Shown: positions 35,244 through 48,824, numbered from the stretch's first letter. The stretch: 64,000 nt of DNA from Spirochaeta thermophila DSM 6192 (GCF_000147075.1 NC_014484.1:1257501-1321500); one strand, 5' to 3'. Notes: a model not told the origin generated them from the sequence alone. A program made the numbers and translations.

Positions 35244-37256
35244 ATGAGCACAGAGGAAGGGAAACGACAGGCAGACGAGTTCAGGCGGCTCGTGGAGGCC
35301 TACTTCAGCAGATTCCGACATACCGAGATCCCCTTCAACCACTTCGCGGCCTACGCCATCCGGGAGGCCCAGAGGAACACAGACGAGTTCCCCTCCTTCT
35401 CCGCCCACACCTCGCTGGAATCCCTCTCCCGGGAGGTCGTCCGTCTCGCGAAACCGCTCGAACGGGAGGGGACGCTGATCCTCGATGCAGATCCCCACGG
35501 CACGATCCACACGCTCTACTACCTCGCACCCTATTACGAGCGTATCGAGGCCCACTATCAGGAGATGTCCCTCACACAGGATCTTCCGTTCCCCGACACC
35601 GGCCTTCTCGGTATAGCCCTCCCCGAACGTTTCTTCCTCACCCTCTCGGTAAAGGACGATTTCCTCCACTGGTTCGAACGCCACGAAGAGACGGGCGAGG
35701 GGAACACACTCATACGTCTCACCTTCCCGGACGGTCTCCCGGCCGTGGTCATCACCGAGAGGATCCTGCTCCAGAAGCTCTGTGAGCTCTGCGTCATCAA
35801 ACTGCGCGCCTACCTCACCAATGAACGGAACTCGGCCTACATCCTCCAGAAGATACGGCCTTTCTTCCGCCAGAACGAAACCATGCTCAGGAACATGCTC
35901 CACGCCGCCCTCACGCGGGCCGATCAGGCGCTCAGAGAGATAAGGGAACCCTCCGATACCGTGTACTACTTCTGGAACCAACTGGCCAATTTCCTCTACA
36001 AGGACATCACATCGAAGAAGGATCGACAGGAGGTGGAGACCTCCTACTGCCACGCCGCCTATCTTCTCACCTACTTCCTGCTCTACTACAAAAGCAAGGT
36101 GAGGAAGAAGAAGGAGAAGGAACGAGCCCTCCAGATCCTCGAACGCCAGCTCAGGAAGCGGCCTTACACCTTCACCCTGGGGGAGATCCTCTCCTTCACG
36201 GACGATCGAGGGATCCCGCTCCTCAAGCTCTGCGAGAGGGACGACATCGTGGAGTATGTGAAGGAACATTCCACGGCACCCGACCCCCTCTCCCTCCCTC
36301 CTCTCGTGAAGCTCAAGGGAGCCGACGACCAGGACTACTACATCCGGAGGGAACTCCTGCTCCCCGTGTTCGAGGAACGGCGATTCCTCCTCTCCATGGA
36401 GCTGAAGAGGGAATACACCAACCAGTGGTACCTCCTCCTCAAGAAGGACGAAGAGCTCCCTGAGATGTTCGACGACGAGGAATTCGCACGCGACGTGAGG
36501 GAACGCGTGGCGAGGAAAGACCCCGTGTTTCCGGGCTTCCTCCAGTTCCACCTCCTCTATCTTGCATGGGAGGGAACCGACCTCCCTGCTGCTCAGAAGG
36601 GTGAGCTCCAGAAGATCTTCGACGAACGGAACCGGCGTCTCAGGCCGCTCCCCGAAATCCTCGACCTCGACCGGGAGAAGCTCCTGAAGGACGCAAGACT
36701 CATGCTCCCCTTCTGGAAGGTGATACCGGTGGTGAGCACCATCATCAGATTCCTCAAGCGTCTCTTCCTGGGAAAGCCGACCCGTCCCCACAAGAAGAAG
36801 AAATCCTCACTGGTCCTCTCACCTTCCTCCGCACCTCCCCGACAGAAAGCCCCTCCGGTCCCGACCGACCGCGGCGAGGCGTCTCCCCCTCCGCCCACCC
36901 CCGCCTCGCAGCCGTATACCCCCCATCAATTCCGTGCGAGGATCCAGGAGTTGACGAAGGCATTCCTCCCGCCCGGCATGCGGATCGATGAAGCGCTCGA
37001 GTCACTCATCGAGCGGTGGAATCCGCTCATCGACGAAGAGTCGAAGGAGATCCTCGTGGAGGATGTGAACAATTTCGCGAAAGACTTCCTGCGGAAGATG
37101 CGTATTCTCAACAGGAGAAGGCCCCCGACCGAGGAGCAGATCCGGACCATGGCCCAGACCCTCTCGGAGAACAAGGCCTTCGAACGCATCAAGGAGAAGG
37201 AGGCCTTCCGCGAATACCTCGAACTCTACATGCTCAAGATACTCGGCAAGCTCTAA
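35244..37256 (+). CDS. Large protein of unknown function, probably spirochaete-specific
   Basis: A 670-residue, charged, mainly helical protein starting MSTEEGKRQADEFRRLVEAY. No catalytic motif is recognised. Residues about 300-330 are strongly basic (YYKSKVRKKKEKERALQILE). A hydrophobic stretch near 495-515 (LPFWKVIPVVSTIIRFLKRL) is followed by a Pro/Ser/Lys linker (PTRPHKKKKSSLVLSPSSAP) and a C-terminal helical domain. Overall it recalls spirochaete cytoplasmic proteins such as DUF5312, but I cannot name a family. No ribosome site; the ATG coincides with the predicted transcription start. It overlaps the convergent exonuclease gene by 4 bp. Confidence 0.8.
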   Translation: MSTEEGKRQADEFRRLVEAYFSRFRHTEIPFNHFAAYAIREAQRNTDEFPSFSAHTSLESLSREVVRLAKPLEREGTLILDADPHGTIHTLYYLAPYYERIEAHYQEMSLTQDLPFPDTGLLGIALPERFFLTLSVKDDFLHWFERHEETGEGNTLIRLTFPDGLPAVVITERILLQKLCELCVIKLRAYLTNERNSAYILQKIRPFFRQNETMLRNMLHAALTRADQALREIREPSDTVYYFWNQLANFLYKDITSKKDRQEVETSYCHAAYLLTYFLLYYKSKVRKKKEKERALQILERQLRKRPYTFTLGEILSFTDDRGIPLLKLCERDDIVEYVKEHSTAPDPLSLPPLVKLKGADDQDYYIRRELLLPVFEERRFLLSMELKREYTNQWYLLLKKDEELPEMFDDEEFARDVRERVARKDPVFPGFLQFHLLYLAWEGTDLPAAQKGELQKIFDERNRRLRPLPEILDLDREKLLKDARLMLPFWKVIPVVSTIIRFLKRLFLGKPTRPHKKKKSSLVLSPSSAPPRQKAPPVPTDRGEASPPPPTPASQPYTPHQFRARIQELTKAFLPPGMRIDEALESLIERWNPLIDEESKEILVEDVNNFAKDFLRKMRILNRRRPPTEEQIRTMAQTLSENKAFERIKEKEAFREYLELYMLKILGKL

Positions 37257-37849
37257 CCGACCAGTATCCCGTCGAGCGGGAGGGCCCCCTCTCCGGACGA
37301 GCGCTCTGCCAGGGCGTAGAAGAGATCCCCGCAGGCCCATGCGTCGCTCAGCGCCCTGTGATGGTGCTGGAGGGGGATATCCAGGGCTCGGGTGAGGGAT
37401 GCGAGGCTGTACCTGCCCAGATGAGGGAGGACGCTCCTGGCGAGGAGCCGGGTGTCGATGGCGCGGAACCCAGGATAGGGACGTCCACAACGGGCGTACT
37501 CCATCCTCAGGAAGGAGAGGTCGAAGGGAGCGTTGTGGGCCACCAGGAGGTGCGTCCCCACGAAGGACTCGAGCATGGGAAGCACGGACGGGAGGGGAGG
37601 TGCTTCCTCCACATCCTGATCGCCGATCCCGTGGATCTTCGTCACCTCGGCAGGAATGGGATGGGGAGGCTTCACGAGCAGGGAGAAGAAGGCACGGGGT
37701 TCTCCGCCCTGGAACTTCACGCACGCGATCTCCACCACCGAATGGCGCACAGGATCGAGCCCGGTGGTCTCGAGATCGAAGGTCACCACCACCTCCTTGC
37801 GCCAATCGATCGATACGGGATCTCTTCCAGGATCAGTCGAGGTTGACAT
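37253..37849 (-). CDS. DnaQ-like 3'-5' exonuclease
   Basis: A 198-residue DEDDh exonuclease. Motifs: FDLETTG (Exo I), HNAPFDLSFLRMEY (Exo II) and HRALSDAWACGDLF (Exo III). It resembles the epsilon/PolC exonuclease domain and could proofread or degrade short nucleic acids. AAGGAG stands about 8 nt before ATG 37849. The promoter of the divergent 94-residue gene overlaps its start. Confidence 0.9.
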   Translation of the reverse strand: MSTSTDPGRDPVSIDWRKEVVVTFDLETTGLDPVRHSVVEIACVKFQGGEPRAFFSLLVKPPHPIPAEVTKIHGIGDQDVEEAPPLPSVLPMLESFVGTHLLVAHNAPFDLSFLRMEYARCGRPYPGFRAIDTRLLARSVLPHLGRYSLASLTRALDIPLQHHHRALSDAWACGDLFYALAERSSGEGALPLDGILVG

Positions 37850-37871
37850 GCAGGGTCTCCTTCCCTACCAT
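37843..37871 (+). promoter_or_regulatory. Promoter with 1-nt leader for the 94-aa gene
   Basis: TTGACA (37843-37848), 17 bp, TACCAT (37866-37871); expected +1 is 37878, one base before the ATG. Confidence 0.7.
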
Positions 37872-37878
37872 CCGACAC

Positions 37879-38163
37879 ATGGATATCCAGAGGCTACTCC
37901 AGGAACACGATGTGGCGATCGACGATATCCGATGGTATCTCGCACTCACCACGGCCGAGCGTTTCCTCTCATACCAGGAAGTCCCGGAAGAACTCGCCCT
38001 CCTCATCTGGAGAGGTACGGTCGCGGACGAACTCTACGAGATGGAAGAACGGTGGCTCTCGCTCCAGAACCAGAAGCTCTCGGACGGCAGACTCGACGAA
38101 GCCGGGATCCGAGAGCTCATCAGGGAGATAAAGTCCGCCGCGGAAAGGAGGCCCCTCTCCTAG
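37879..38163 (+). CDS. Small protein of unknown function
   Basis: A 94-residue acidic helical protein (MDIQRLLQEHDVAIDDIRWY, ALLIWRGTVADELYEMEERW). No known domain. Repeated spacing of hydrophobic residues suggests a helical bundle. It lacks a ribosome site but has a good promoter with +1 at the ATG, which supports it as a real, leaderless gene. It is convergent with the phosphomutase gene. Confidence 0.75.
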   Translation: MDIQRLLQEHDVAIDDIRWYLALTTAERFLSYQEVPEELALLIWRGTVADELYEMEERWLSLQNQKLSDGRLDEAGIRELIREIKSAAERRPLS

Positions 38164-38171
38164 GGGCCTCC
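38147..38171 (-). terminator. Terminator hairpin of the phosphomutase gene
   Basis: A 10-bp stem GGAGGCCCCT (38147-38156) / AGGGGCCTCC (38162-38171); on the minus strand TTTCC follows. It overlaps the 3' end of the 94-aa gene. Confidence 0.6.
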
Positions 38172-38177
38172 TCGACA

Positions 38178-39926
38178 CTATGCGGGGATCCACCCGTCGA
38201 TCTGCCGTTGGACGACCTCCAGTTTCTCCTTGACCTCCCGCTTCGCCTCTTCCAGCGAGTCCTTCACCGGCGAGGTGCAGGAGGCATAGAACTTGATCTT
38301 GGGCTCCGTACCGCTCGGCCGAGCGCTCACCACACTTCCGTCCTCGAGCACGAACTGGAGCACGTTGGATGAGGGGAGATCGATGTTCTTCTTCCGCTCT
38401 CCCGAGGGGAGGTAGAGGGTGGTGCCGTCCAGGTAGTCGCGTATCTCCACCACCTTGAGGTCACCGAAGGCGAGAGGAGGATCGTTACGGAGTCGCTCCA
38501 TGATCCCTCTCATGACCTGGATGCCTTTTTCACCGGGGAACGTCTTCGTGGTGAGGATCTCTTCGAAGTAGCCGTGTTGCCTGTAGAGTTCCTCCAGCCT
38601 CTGCAGGAGCGTCTTACCCTGAACCCTGTGGTAGAGGGTCATCTCAACGGTGAGGATCGAGGCGGAGACGGCGTCCTTGTCCCTCACATCGGTTCCGACG
38701 AGGAATCCGTAGCTCTCCTCGGTACCGAAGACGTACTGGGGACCGCCCTTCTCCTCGAACTCGCGTATCTTGGCGGCGAAGTACTTGAATCCGGTGAGCA
38801 CCTCATGGCATTCCACGCCGTACGATTCGACGATCTTCCGCTGAAGATTGGTGGTGACGATGCTCTTGACGAAGGCAGGCCGCTCGGGAAGGGAACCCAT
38901 CTCTTTTTTCGAAGAGAAGATGTAGTCGGCCAACAACGCGCCGAGCTGGTTCCCCGTGATGAGGACATAGTCGTGTCCGTCGGGAACGGCGATGCCGAGT
39001 CGGTCGGAATCGGGGTCCGTGGCCATCACCACGTCGGCCTTCCGTTTCCGCGCGTACGAGAGGGCCAGCTCCAGAGCCGAGGCCTCCTCGGGATTGGGAT
39101 ACTCCACCGTAGGGAAGTCCCCGTCAGGCTCGGCCTGTTCGGGCACGGTGAAGACGTCGATCCCGAATCCTCTCAACACGGTCTCCACCGGCATCCTCCC
39201 GGTACCATGGAGCGGGGTGTAGACCACCGAGACCTCTCCTCCGTGTTCCTTGAAGAGGTCGGGACGGATCACCTGTCGTCTCACGGCGTCGAAGTAGGCC
39301 CGATCCACCTCCTCCCCGATGTAGGTGAGCAGTCCTCGGGCGAGGGCTTCCTCTTCCGGCATCGACCTGATCTCGGAGGTCACCTTCCGGACTTCCTCTA
39401 TGATCCCCTTGTCATGCGGAGGCACCACTTGCCCCCCATCCGACCAGTAGACCTTATATCCGTTATACTGGGGAGGGTTGTGACTCGCCGTGATCACGAT
39501 ACCGGCGGTGGTGCCGAGATGACGAACCGTGAAGGACAGCTCCGGAGTGGGCCTCAGGTCCTTGAAGAGGTAGGTCTTTATCCCGTTACCGCAGAGCACG
39601 AGCGCCGCTTCCCGGGCGAACACACGGGAGTATCGTCTCGAGTCGTAGGCGATGGCTACGGATGGATCCTTTAGTCCCTGGGAGAGAATGTAGTTGGCGA
39701 GGCCCTGGGTGGCCCTGCGCACCATGAGCGGATTCATGCGGAAGAATCCTCCTCCGATGATTCCACGCATCCCCCCTGTTCCGAATTCGAGGTCGGCGAA
39801 GAAACGGTCGTTGAGCGCTTCCCAGTCCTCTCTCTCGAGGAGTTCCTCTACTTCTCTCCTGAACTCCTCCCCGGTTTCGAGCTGAATATACATCCGGGCT
39901 TTCTTCTCCAGTTCACGCAGATCCAT
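38178..39926 (-). CDS. pgm: Phosphoglucomutase/phosphomannomutase
   Basis: A 582-residue enzyme interconverting hexose 1- and 6-phosphates. The phosphoserine loop is TASHNPPQYNGYKVYW, the metal site is DPDSDRLGI, the sugar loop is GTEESYGF and the phosphate site is RPSGTEPKIKF. The length fits the PgcA-like bacterial branch. ATG 39926 has GGAGGAG 3 nt upstream; the frame further up is not supported. It stands alone with its own terminator. Confidence 0.95.
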   Translation of the reverse strand: MDLRELEKKARMYIQLETGEEFRREVEELLEREDWEALNDRFFADLEFGTGGMRGIIGGGFFRMNPLMVRRATQGLANYILSQGLKDPSVAIAYDSRRYSRVFAREAALVLCGNGIKTYLFKDLRPTPELSFTVRHLGTTAGIVITASHNPPQYNGYKVYWSDGGQVVPPHDKGIIEEVRKVTSEIRSMPEEEALARGLLTYIGEEVDRAYFDAVRRQVIRPDLFKEHGGEVSVVYTPLHGTGRMPVETVLRGFGIDVFTVPEQAEPDGDFPTVEYPNPEEASALELALSYARKRKADVVMATDPDSDRLGIAVPDGHDYVLITGNQLGALLADYIFSSKKEMGSLPERPAFVKSIVTTNLQRKIVESYGVECHEVLTGFKYFAAKIREFEEKGGPQYVFGTEESYGFLVGTDVRDKDAVSASILTVEMTLYHRVQGKTLLQRLEELYRQHGYFEEILTTKTFPGEKGIQVMRGIMERLRNDPPLAFGDLKVVEIRDYLDGTTLYLPSGERKKNIDLPSSNVLQFVLEDGSVVSARPSGTEPKIKFYASCTSPVKDSLEEAKREVKEKLEVVQRQIDGWIPA

Positions 39927-40029
39927 GTACTCCTCCTCGGGATGTTTGGTCTCATAATAGAAATAACGGCTCAACGTATCAAGGCGGAAGATTTTCATTC
40001 TTCGGGAAATATACTACTCTTGGCGTGGT

Positions 40030-40863
40030 ATGAAGAGGATCGACAAGAGACCCAAGGGAGAAGAGGGCTTCCACGAGTACTATCGATCGCTCTTCGGGGA
40101 ACGGTGGGATGGTCTCGTGGCCTCGATGAGGACGGAATCACCCTACCATACCCTCTCCGAGGGGCTCCTCGCTCCCTACCACCTCGACCCCGCCTCCCTC
40201 TACCCCCCCGCCCTCCTCGCCCCCGAGCCGGGCCATCGCGTCCTCGACCTCTGCGCCGCCCCCGGAGGGAAGACCCTCCTCCTCGCCCTCGCCCTCAAGG
40301 GACGCGGGCTCCTCGTGGCCAACGAGTACTCCTCCTCGAGGAGGGCCCGGCTCAAGCAGGTACTCACCCTCCACCTGCCCACACACCTCCTCGCCCCCAT
40401 CCGCGTCGCCGGCAGGGACGGACGGACATGGGGGATCCACGAGCCCGAGGCCTACGACCGCATCCTGGCGGACGTTCCCTGCTCCTCCGAGGCCCATCTC
40501 CTCTCCTCCCCCTCCCACCTCTCCCGCTGGACCCCCGCCCGCATCCGCAACCTCACACACACCCAGTTCGCCCTCCTCTCCTCCGCCTTCCTCGCCCTCG
40601 CCCCCGGCGGCCTCCTCGTCTACGCCACCTGCGCCCTCACCCCTCAGGAGAACGACGGCGTGGTGGAGAAGCTCGTCACACGACGCGGGAACGCCCTCGA
40701 AATCGTCCAGGACCCGCCCCCGCTCCCCGCATCCCTCCCCCCCCTCACCCTCGAGCCGACCCGCTACGGCTTTCACATCCTCCCCGACACCTCACGAGGA
40801 GCCGGACCTCTCTACATGGCCCTCATACGAAAGACCCGATCCATCCCCCTTACACGCCCCTGA
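40030..40863 (+). CDS. RNA m5C methyltransferase (RsmB/RsmF/NSUN type)
   Basis: A 277-residue SAM-dependent enzyme. The SAM motif DLCAAPGGKTLLLALALKG, the catalytic motif IV DVPCSSEA and motif VI YATCALTPQEND carry the two cysteines expected for cytosine-C5 methylation of rRNA or tRNA. No N-terminal RNA-binding domain. The coding strand is unusually C-rich (CTC, CCC and CGC codons). No ribosome site; TACTCT at 40015-40020 with TTTTCA 17 bp upstream would put +1 at 40027, 3 nt before the ATG. Confidence 0.88.
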   Translation: MKRIDKRPKGEEGFHEYYRSLFGERWDGLVASMRTESPYHTLSEGLLAPYHLDPASLYPPALLAPEPGHRVLDLCAAPGGKTLLLALALKGRGLLVANEYSSSRRARLKQVLTLHLPTHLLAPIRVAGRDGRTWGIHEPEAYDRILADVPCSSEAHLLSSPSHLSRWTPARIRNLTHTQFALLSSAFLALAPGGLLVYATCALTPQENDGVVEKLVTRRGNALEIVQDPPPLPASLPPLTLEPTRYGFHILPDTSRGAGPLYMALIRKTRSIPLTRP

Positions 40864-40867
40864 GCGC

Positions 40868-40897
40868 TTGCGAAACCCCGCGAAACCGCACTACACT
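40868..40897 (+). promoter_or_regulatory. Promoter of the uridine kinase-like gene
   Basis: TTGCGA (40868-40873), 18 bp, TACACT (40892-40897). Confidence 0.55.
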
Positions 40898-40940
40898 GGG
40901 TGTGAGGCCCCTGTCGCGATACACCTATATGGGAGGCTCT

Positions 40941-42587
40941 ATGAACGAGATCCGTGTCATGCTTCCGAACGGCCACGTACTGGAAGTCCCCTACGGCACC
41001 CGGGTAGGAGACCTCTTGAAGGCCCATCTCCCGGACATCCATCCCGTAGCGGCGCGCGTGAACAACGAGCTCACCAGCTTCACCTACAAGCTCGAGTTCA
41101 ACAGCAGCATAGAGCCCGTCACCTTCGATCAGCCCGAAGGCATGATCATATACCGCGCGAGCCTCTGCTTCCTCCTTGCCATGGCTGCCCACAGGAGGGG
41201 CCTCAGACTCATCATAGGCCACTCCCTGGGCGACGGATACTTCTACACCCTCAGGGATCGCGAAGATGTCACCCCGAGAGAGGTGGACCTCCTCCAGGAA
41301 GAGATGCAGGATCTCATCCGCAGAGACATCCCCATCCAACGGAAGGTCCTCTCCTACCAGGACGCCATCTGGGAGTTCCAGGGAAGGGACCAGATGCAGA
41401 CCGTCAAGCTTCTCACGTTCAGGAACGAGAACAAGATCCCCGTCTTCTTCTGCGACACCTACTGCGACCTCGCCACCATCCCCCTGGTACCCCGCACCGG
41501 CCTGCTCAAGGGGTTCCGCCTTCAGCACTTCCCCCCTGGTTTCGTTCTCAGGTTTCCCAGGCATCCCGCACGACCCGTACCCGAGTCCTACGCACCCCCC
41601 CTCAAGCTCTTTCAGGTCTACCGTGAATACAAAGAGTGGGGGCGGACCCTCTCCGTGGCCTCGGTGGGCGACCTGAACACCCTCGTCGAGGCGAGAAAGG
41701 AGCGCGAGTTCATCCAGATCGCCGAGGCCCTCCACGAGCAACGAATCTCCCAGATCGCCTCCCGCATCGCCGCCGAGACACCCCGGATCAAACTCGTCCT
41801 GGTGGCGGGCCCCTCCTCTTCGGGCAAGACCACGTTTGCAAAGAAGCTCTCCATGTACCTCAAGGTCTTCGGACTCCGTCCCCTCGCCATAAGCCTCGAC
41901 AACTACTTCAAACCTCGGGAGGAGACCCCGCGGGACGAGGAGGGGAACTACGATTTCGAGGCACTCGAAGCCCTCGATACAGAAGTACTCAACCGTGATC
42001 TCATCGCCCTCTTCGAAGGCGGATCCATACGGGAACGCCTCTTCAACTTCAAGACAGGACGCCCTCTGCACACAGAGCGGACCATTACCCTTCCCGAGAA
42101 GGGGATCGTCGTCATAGAGGGCATCCACGGCCTCAACGAGGCACTCACCTCCCAGATTCCGAGAGAACAGAAGTACAAGATCTACGTCTCCGCCCTCACC
42201 CAACTCAACCTCGACGACCACAACCGCATTCCCACCACGGACAACCGCCTCATCCGTCGTATGGTGAGGGACGCCCGGTTCAGGGGAAAGACCGCCCTCG
42301 AGACCATCCAGATGTGGCCCTCGGTCCGCAGGGGTGAGGAGCGACACATCTTCCCCTTCCAGGAGGAGGCCGACATCCTCTTCAACTCGGCGCTCGATTA
42401 CGAGCTCGGCGTACTCAAGGTCTTCGCCGAACCCCTCCTGAGGACCATAAAGCCCTACCATCGGGAGTACGCCGAGGCGGTGCGTCTCCTCGGATTCCTG
42501 GAAAACTTCCTCCCCATCTCCTCCCAGCACGTCCCCGGGCGTTCCATCCTCAGGGAGTTCATCGGTGACAGCGAGTTCCACTACTGA
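40941..42587 (+). CDS. udk: TGS-domain uridine kinase-like protein
   Basis: A 548-residue fusion. Residues 1-60 form a TGS domain (MNEIRVMLPNGHVLEVPYGT), residues 60-240 a threonyl-tRNA-synthetase second-domain-like region (IIGHSLGDGYFY), and from about 290 a phosphoribulokinase/uridine kinase domain with Walker A AGPSSSGKTTFAKKL and SLDNYFKPREETPRDEEGN. This architecture is common in spirochaetes, Thermotogae and clostridia; nucleoside kinase activity is inferred. GGGAGG stands 4 nt before the ATG. Confidence 0.92.
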   Translation: MNEIRVMLPNGHVLEVPYGTRVGDLLKAHLPDIHPVAARVNNELTSFTYKLEFNSSIEPVTFDQPEGMIIYRASLCFLLAMAAHRRGLRLIIGHSLGDGYFYTLRDREDVTPREVDLLQEEMQDLIRRDIPIQRKVLSYQDAIWEFQGRDQMQTVKLLTFRNENKIPVFFCDTYCDLATIPLVPRTGLLKGFRLQHFPPGFVLRFPRHPARPVPESYAPPLKLFQVYREYKEWGRTLSVASVGDLNTLVEARKEREFIQIAEALHEQRISQIASRIAAETPRIKLVLVAGPSSSGKTTFAKKLSMYLKVFGLRPLAISLDNYFKPREETPRDEEGNYDFEALEALDTEVLNRDLIALFEGGSIRERLFNFKTGRPLHTERTITLPEKGIVVIEGIHGLNEALTSQIPREQKYKIYVSALTQLNLDDHNRIPTTDNRLIRRMVRDARFRGKTALETIQMWPSVRRGEERHIFPFQEEADILFNSALDYELGVLKVFAEPLLRTIKPYHREYAEAVRLLGFLENFLPISSQHVPGRSILREFIGDSEFHY

Positions 42588-42618
42588 AAGGCCTTCCTCA
42601 AGAGAAACCGACGCCCCC

Positions 42619-45600
42619 CTAGAACCGGAAGGCCTCGTCCTCGTAGTCGAGACTCGTCTCTATCTCGGGGATGGGCTTCCAGGCGAGTGTGAGCGAAAAA
42701 CTGGAGTCCCAGTACGTCTCGAGTATCCCGGCATCCGTGGTTCGGGTGGCAGGTTCACCCGAATACGAGAACGAGAGGTACCAGTCGCTCAGGTGATGGG
42801 TCACCGAGAGATCGAGGCTCTGCAGCTTGAAGAGCGCCTCCTCCCGGTCGTCAACGGAAAAGAAATTGAACGACCGGGCGATGTCCACGAGGGGGTTGAC
42901 CCACTCGAGCCCCACCTTCTCCGGGAGTCCGGGGATGTACCGATAGGCGGCCCTGTTGACCGATACGGAGGAGAGCGAGACCTCCACGAACTCCTGGATG
43001 AAGAAGGACAACCCGAAGGAGAGATCCCACCTCGAGTCGGTAACCCGAATGGGTGTGATGGTGTAGGTGGAGCTCGTGGTCGCCCTGATTCCCATCCGGT
43101 TCTTCCAGAGATACGTATCGGGAGTGGTGTAGCCGAGTCTCGCACTCACCTTCGAGAGGAGGAACTCCTTTTCATCCTCCTTGATCCACCCCACCCCGTA
43201 TCCGCCGAAGGTATAGGGATAGGTGTGGAGCCAGGTCGCCTGGAGGGTGAGGGGGTACAGTTTCGCCGTGAGCACATGCTGCTCGGGCCTGATCCTCGAC
43301 GCATCGTCTTCGTCCGGAACGAGCTTGAGGTTCTCCGTGAACTGGACGTTGTTTTCAAGGAACGAGAGTTTCTGGGTGAAGGAGAGGGATTCGAACTCCC
43401 AGGAATCCCCGTCCCCCCTCTGGTAATTGAGTGCGGTGGTCTGGGTCCACGGTCCCATGGTGTTGGACAGTCCGAACGACACCTCCTCGTCGAGAGGGGG
43501 GAGCACATAAGAGGCGGAAAGGGTGTGCCTCGTCCCGAGCACCGAGAGGACGATCGAAGACTGCACCTTGTGTTCCTTTATGTAGTCATCCTCCCATTCC
43601 ACGAAGTGATAGTCGTAGCGGGGGAGGCCGTCTGGTGAGATATCGATCACCTCCTCGTCGACGATCCTCGCACGGATGGTATAGGAGATCGAGGAATCCT
43701 TGAGCGGGAGGAAGAGGAGGAAGGGTTTTGTGACGGCCTGCACCCTCTGTTCGAGATAGAGATCGTTCTGCCTGAGGATGGGGTCTCGTATCCCCTCCCA
43801 TGTGTCGTCGGACATCTCGTCGTCGAGTCTCACGGGATAGTAACGATTCACGGAAAACGTGGTCTGCGCGGAAAGCTGCCCGAACCCGTCATAGAAGGTG
43901 GCGGTGTTGGTGAAGGTGTCGGTGAACCGCAGGTTGTGCTTCCCGTAGGAGGGGGACGAGAGCTCGACATCTTCCGGGGAATCGATGTCTGAGGGGTAGT
44001 AGTAGGTCGAGACCCACTGAGGGGTCATGGCGTATGCCGAGGAAAGACGGAGCGGGGTGAGGGAGGACGAGAGGGAAAGATCATCGAAGAGGGGAGGAAG
44101 GAGGTACTGTCCGAACGGCCCTTCCGGCGGTCCTTCCGAGGTCTCCTCCGACTCATCGGTCTCCCAGGGCGGGAGGAAGCCCTCCGGCAGTTCGGGAGAC
44201 GTCTCGCCGGCGCGTCCCCCCCCCGGATACGAGAGGAGCGTGCCGGAAAAGGAGAGGGAGAGGGAGGGAAACACCAGGGTGGTGGGATAGAAGTACGTCC
44301 GTTCAGGGGAGGTCGAGGGCACGTCGGAACGGCTCTTCACTCCCCACAGGAGGGTATTGGAAAGCGACACGCTGGTCCATCGGAAGAGGGTGCCCAGGGA
44401 GAGGCCCGGACTCACGCTCCCCCTCAGGAGCCACGAGATGGAGGTCTCTTCCGAAGGGGCCGCATCCTCATCGGTTCCGTCGGAGAACCCGAAGACCTGT
44501 TTCCAGGCGATATCCTCCTTCCGGTCCAGGAAGTCGGGCGCCACATACGGGTCCGAGAGGGCCGTGATCTTCCAGGAAAGGGAACCTCGGGGAATCTTGA
44601 GCCCTCCCTCCGAGAAAAGACGGTATCTGAGAGGCAATTCCGCGCTCCCGAAATGCGACTCGTCCCATCTGCTCACCACTTCTCCCCCTTCAAGGGTATA
44701 GGGGGTGTAGCCGTCTCCCGAGGGGAAGAGGGTTCTGCTGCGCGCCATGGCGATCTGGAGGTCGAGCCCCGAAAGGGGGCCGAGGGACTTCCAGTTCCCT
44801 TCCATTCCGGCGAACAGACCCAGCCCCGTATAGTAGTCGAGCATGAGTTTGAGCCGATCCTCCCGGGAATCGGCCTCCTCTTCTGAATCCGCTTCTTGGT
44901 CACCCAAAGGGGCGACAGGGATTCTGTGTATGAAAAGGCCGTGGCGCACGTACTTGAACGACTGATCTTCCGAGGGCGCCATAAAGGAGAAGGCGCCTTC
45001 GGTGGAGAGCGGTTTATGGCCGACCACATAGGTGGTGGTCTGGAGAAAGGTGCCCCTCCTCTCGTCGATACCGAAGACGGGATGGAACACCAGTTCGTCA
45101 CCCGCATAGAAGAAAAAAGGGATGTAGAGGACCGGGATCTCCCCCACCTTGAGGACGGCATGTTCCACCGCCCAGTCGCTCTGTCCGAAGAGCCACAGGC
45201 GGGAAGCGGCGAGCTGGTAGTAGGGAGGATCCCCCCGGGAGGAGGAGATGCTCACATCACGGGAGATCACAGCCTCGTCCTCCCCCACGATGTAGCGGAA
45301 GGCCTCGTCCGCGGTCGTACCGAAGGTGAGGGGCTCATCCTCTATCTTCTTCTCCTGAGAGAAGGTGCCCGAGAGAAAGAGGCCGCTCGCATCCTCCACT
45401 TTCACCAGGAGGAAGTCCCCCGAGAAGCGCTCCACCTCCTCTCCCGCCCGTCTCTTCACATAACCCACGTTTCCGTAGGCGGAAAGGGTCTTGAGGGCCG
45501 CGTTGTACACGACCAGGTCGGCCATGATGGTGTGCTCTCCCTGATCATCGGAGAACTCCAGGACGACCCCCCCACCGAGTTCCACGTATTCCTCGTCCAC

Positions 45601-45983
45601 CTCGGTGAGTGTGGTGTAGCGGGCGATCCTGGCCGAGGAGAGGGTGATGCGCCTCCCGGCCGGAGGAGGGGTCTCGGGAGGGGTGATCCCGTAGTGGGAG
45701 AAGAGACGGGCCTTGAGGGTCTCCCTGTCACCGGTGGCGGGGAGGCCGAGTCTCCTGCACCAGGCGGCGAGTTCGAAGAAAGAGGCCGTCATGATATCCT
45801 GGATGATGGTGCGCGTGAGGAGGTCATCGGGCTCACCGGCAGACTCCTGCGAGTCTGTCTCCGGGGACTGCACGACGGGAGGGGGGGGCGTAGGAGGAGT
45901 AGTTTCCTGAGCAGGAAGAGACGTGAGGACCATGGAGCAGAGTACGAACAGGAGAGCACGCCGCTCCGGTACTCGCCGCTCCC

Positions 45984-45987
<4 letters not shown>
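42619..45987 (-). CDS. lptD: LptD/OstA-like outer-membrane protein with a SAP-like segment
   Basis: A 1122-residue exported protein. Signal peptide ends near LTSLPAQE. Then a Pro/Thr linker, a SAP-like helix pair at residues 66-98 ([20 protein letters not shown]), an OstA-type N-terminal beta-jellyroll ([19 protein letters not shown]), the conserved [13 protein letters not shown]-like segment, and a large beta-barrel ending in F (YEDEAFRF). It matches the TP0515-type LptD proteins of spirochaetes, which may carry a non-LPS lipid. The start is GTG 45987, which overlaps the uvrA stop (GTGA). Confidence 0.88.
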
Positions 45988-48815
<2,828 letters not shown>

Positions 48816-48824
48816 ACCCACGCT

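Noticed and set aside
42588-42636. GGCCTTCC / GGAAGGCC pair between convergent genes
   Set aside because: The loop of about 30 nt and lack of a T tract make a terminator call unsafe.
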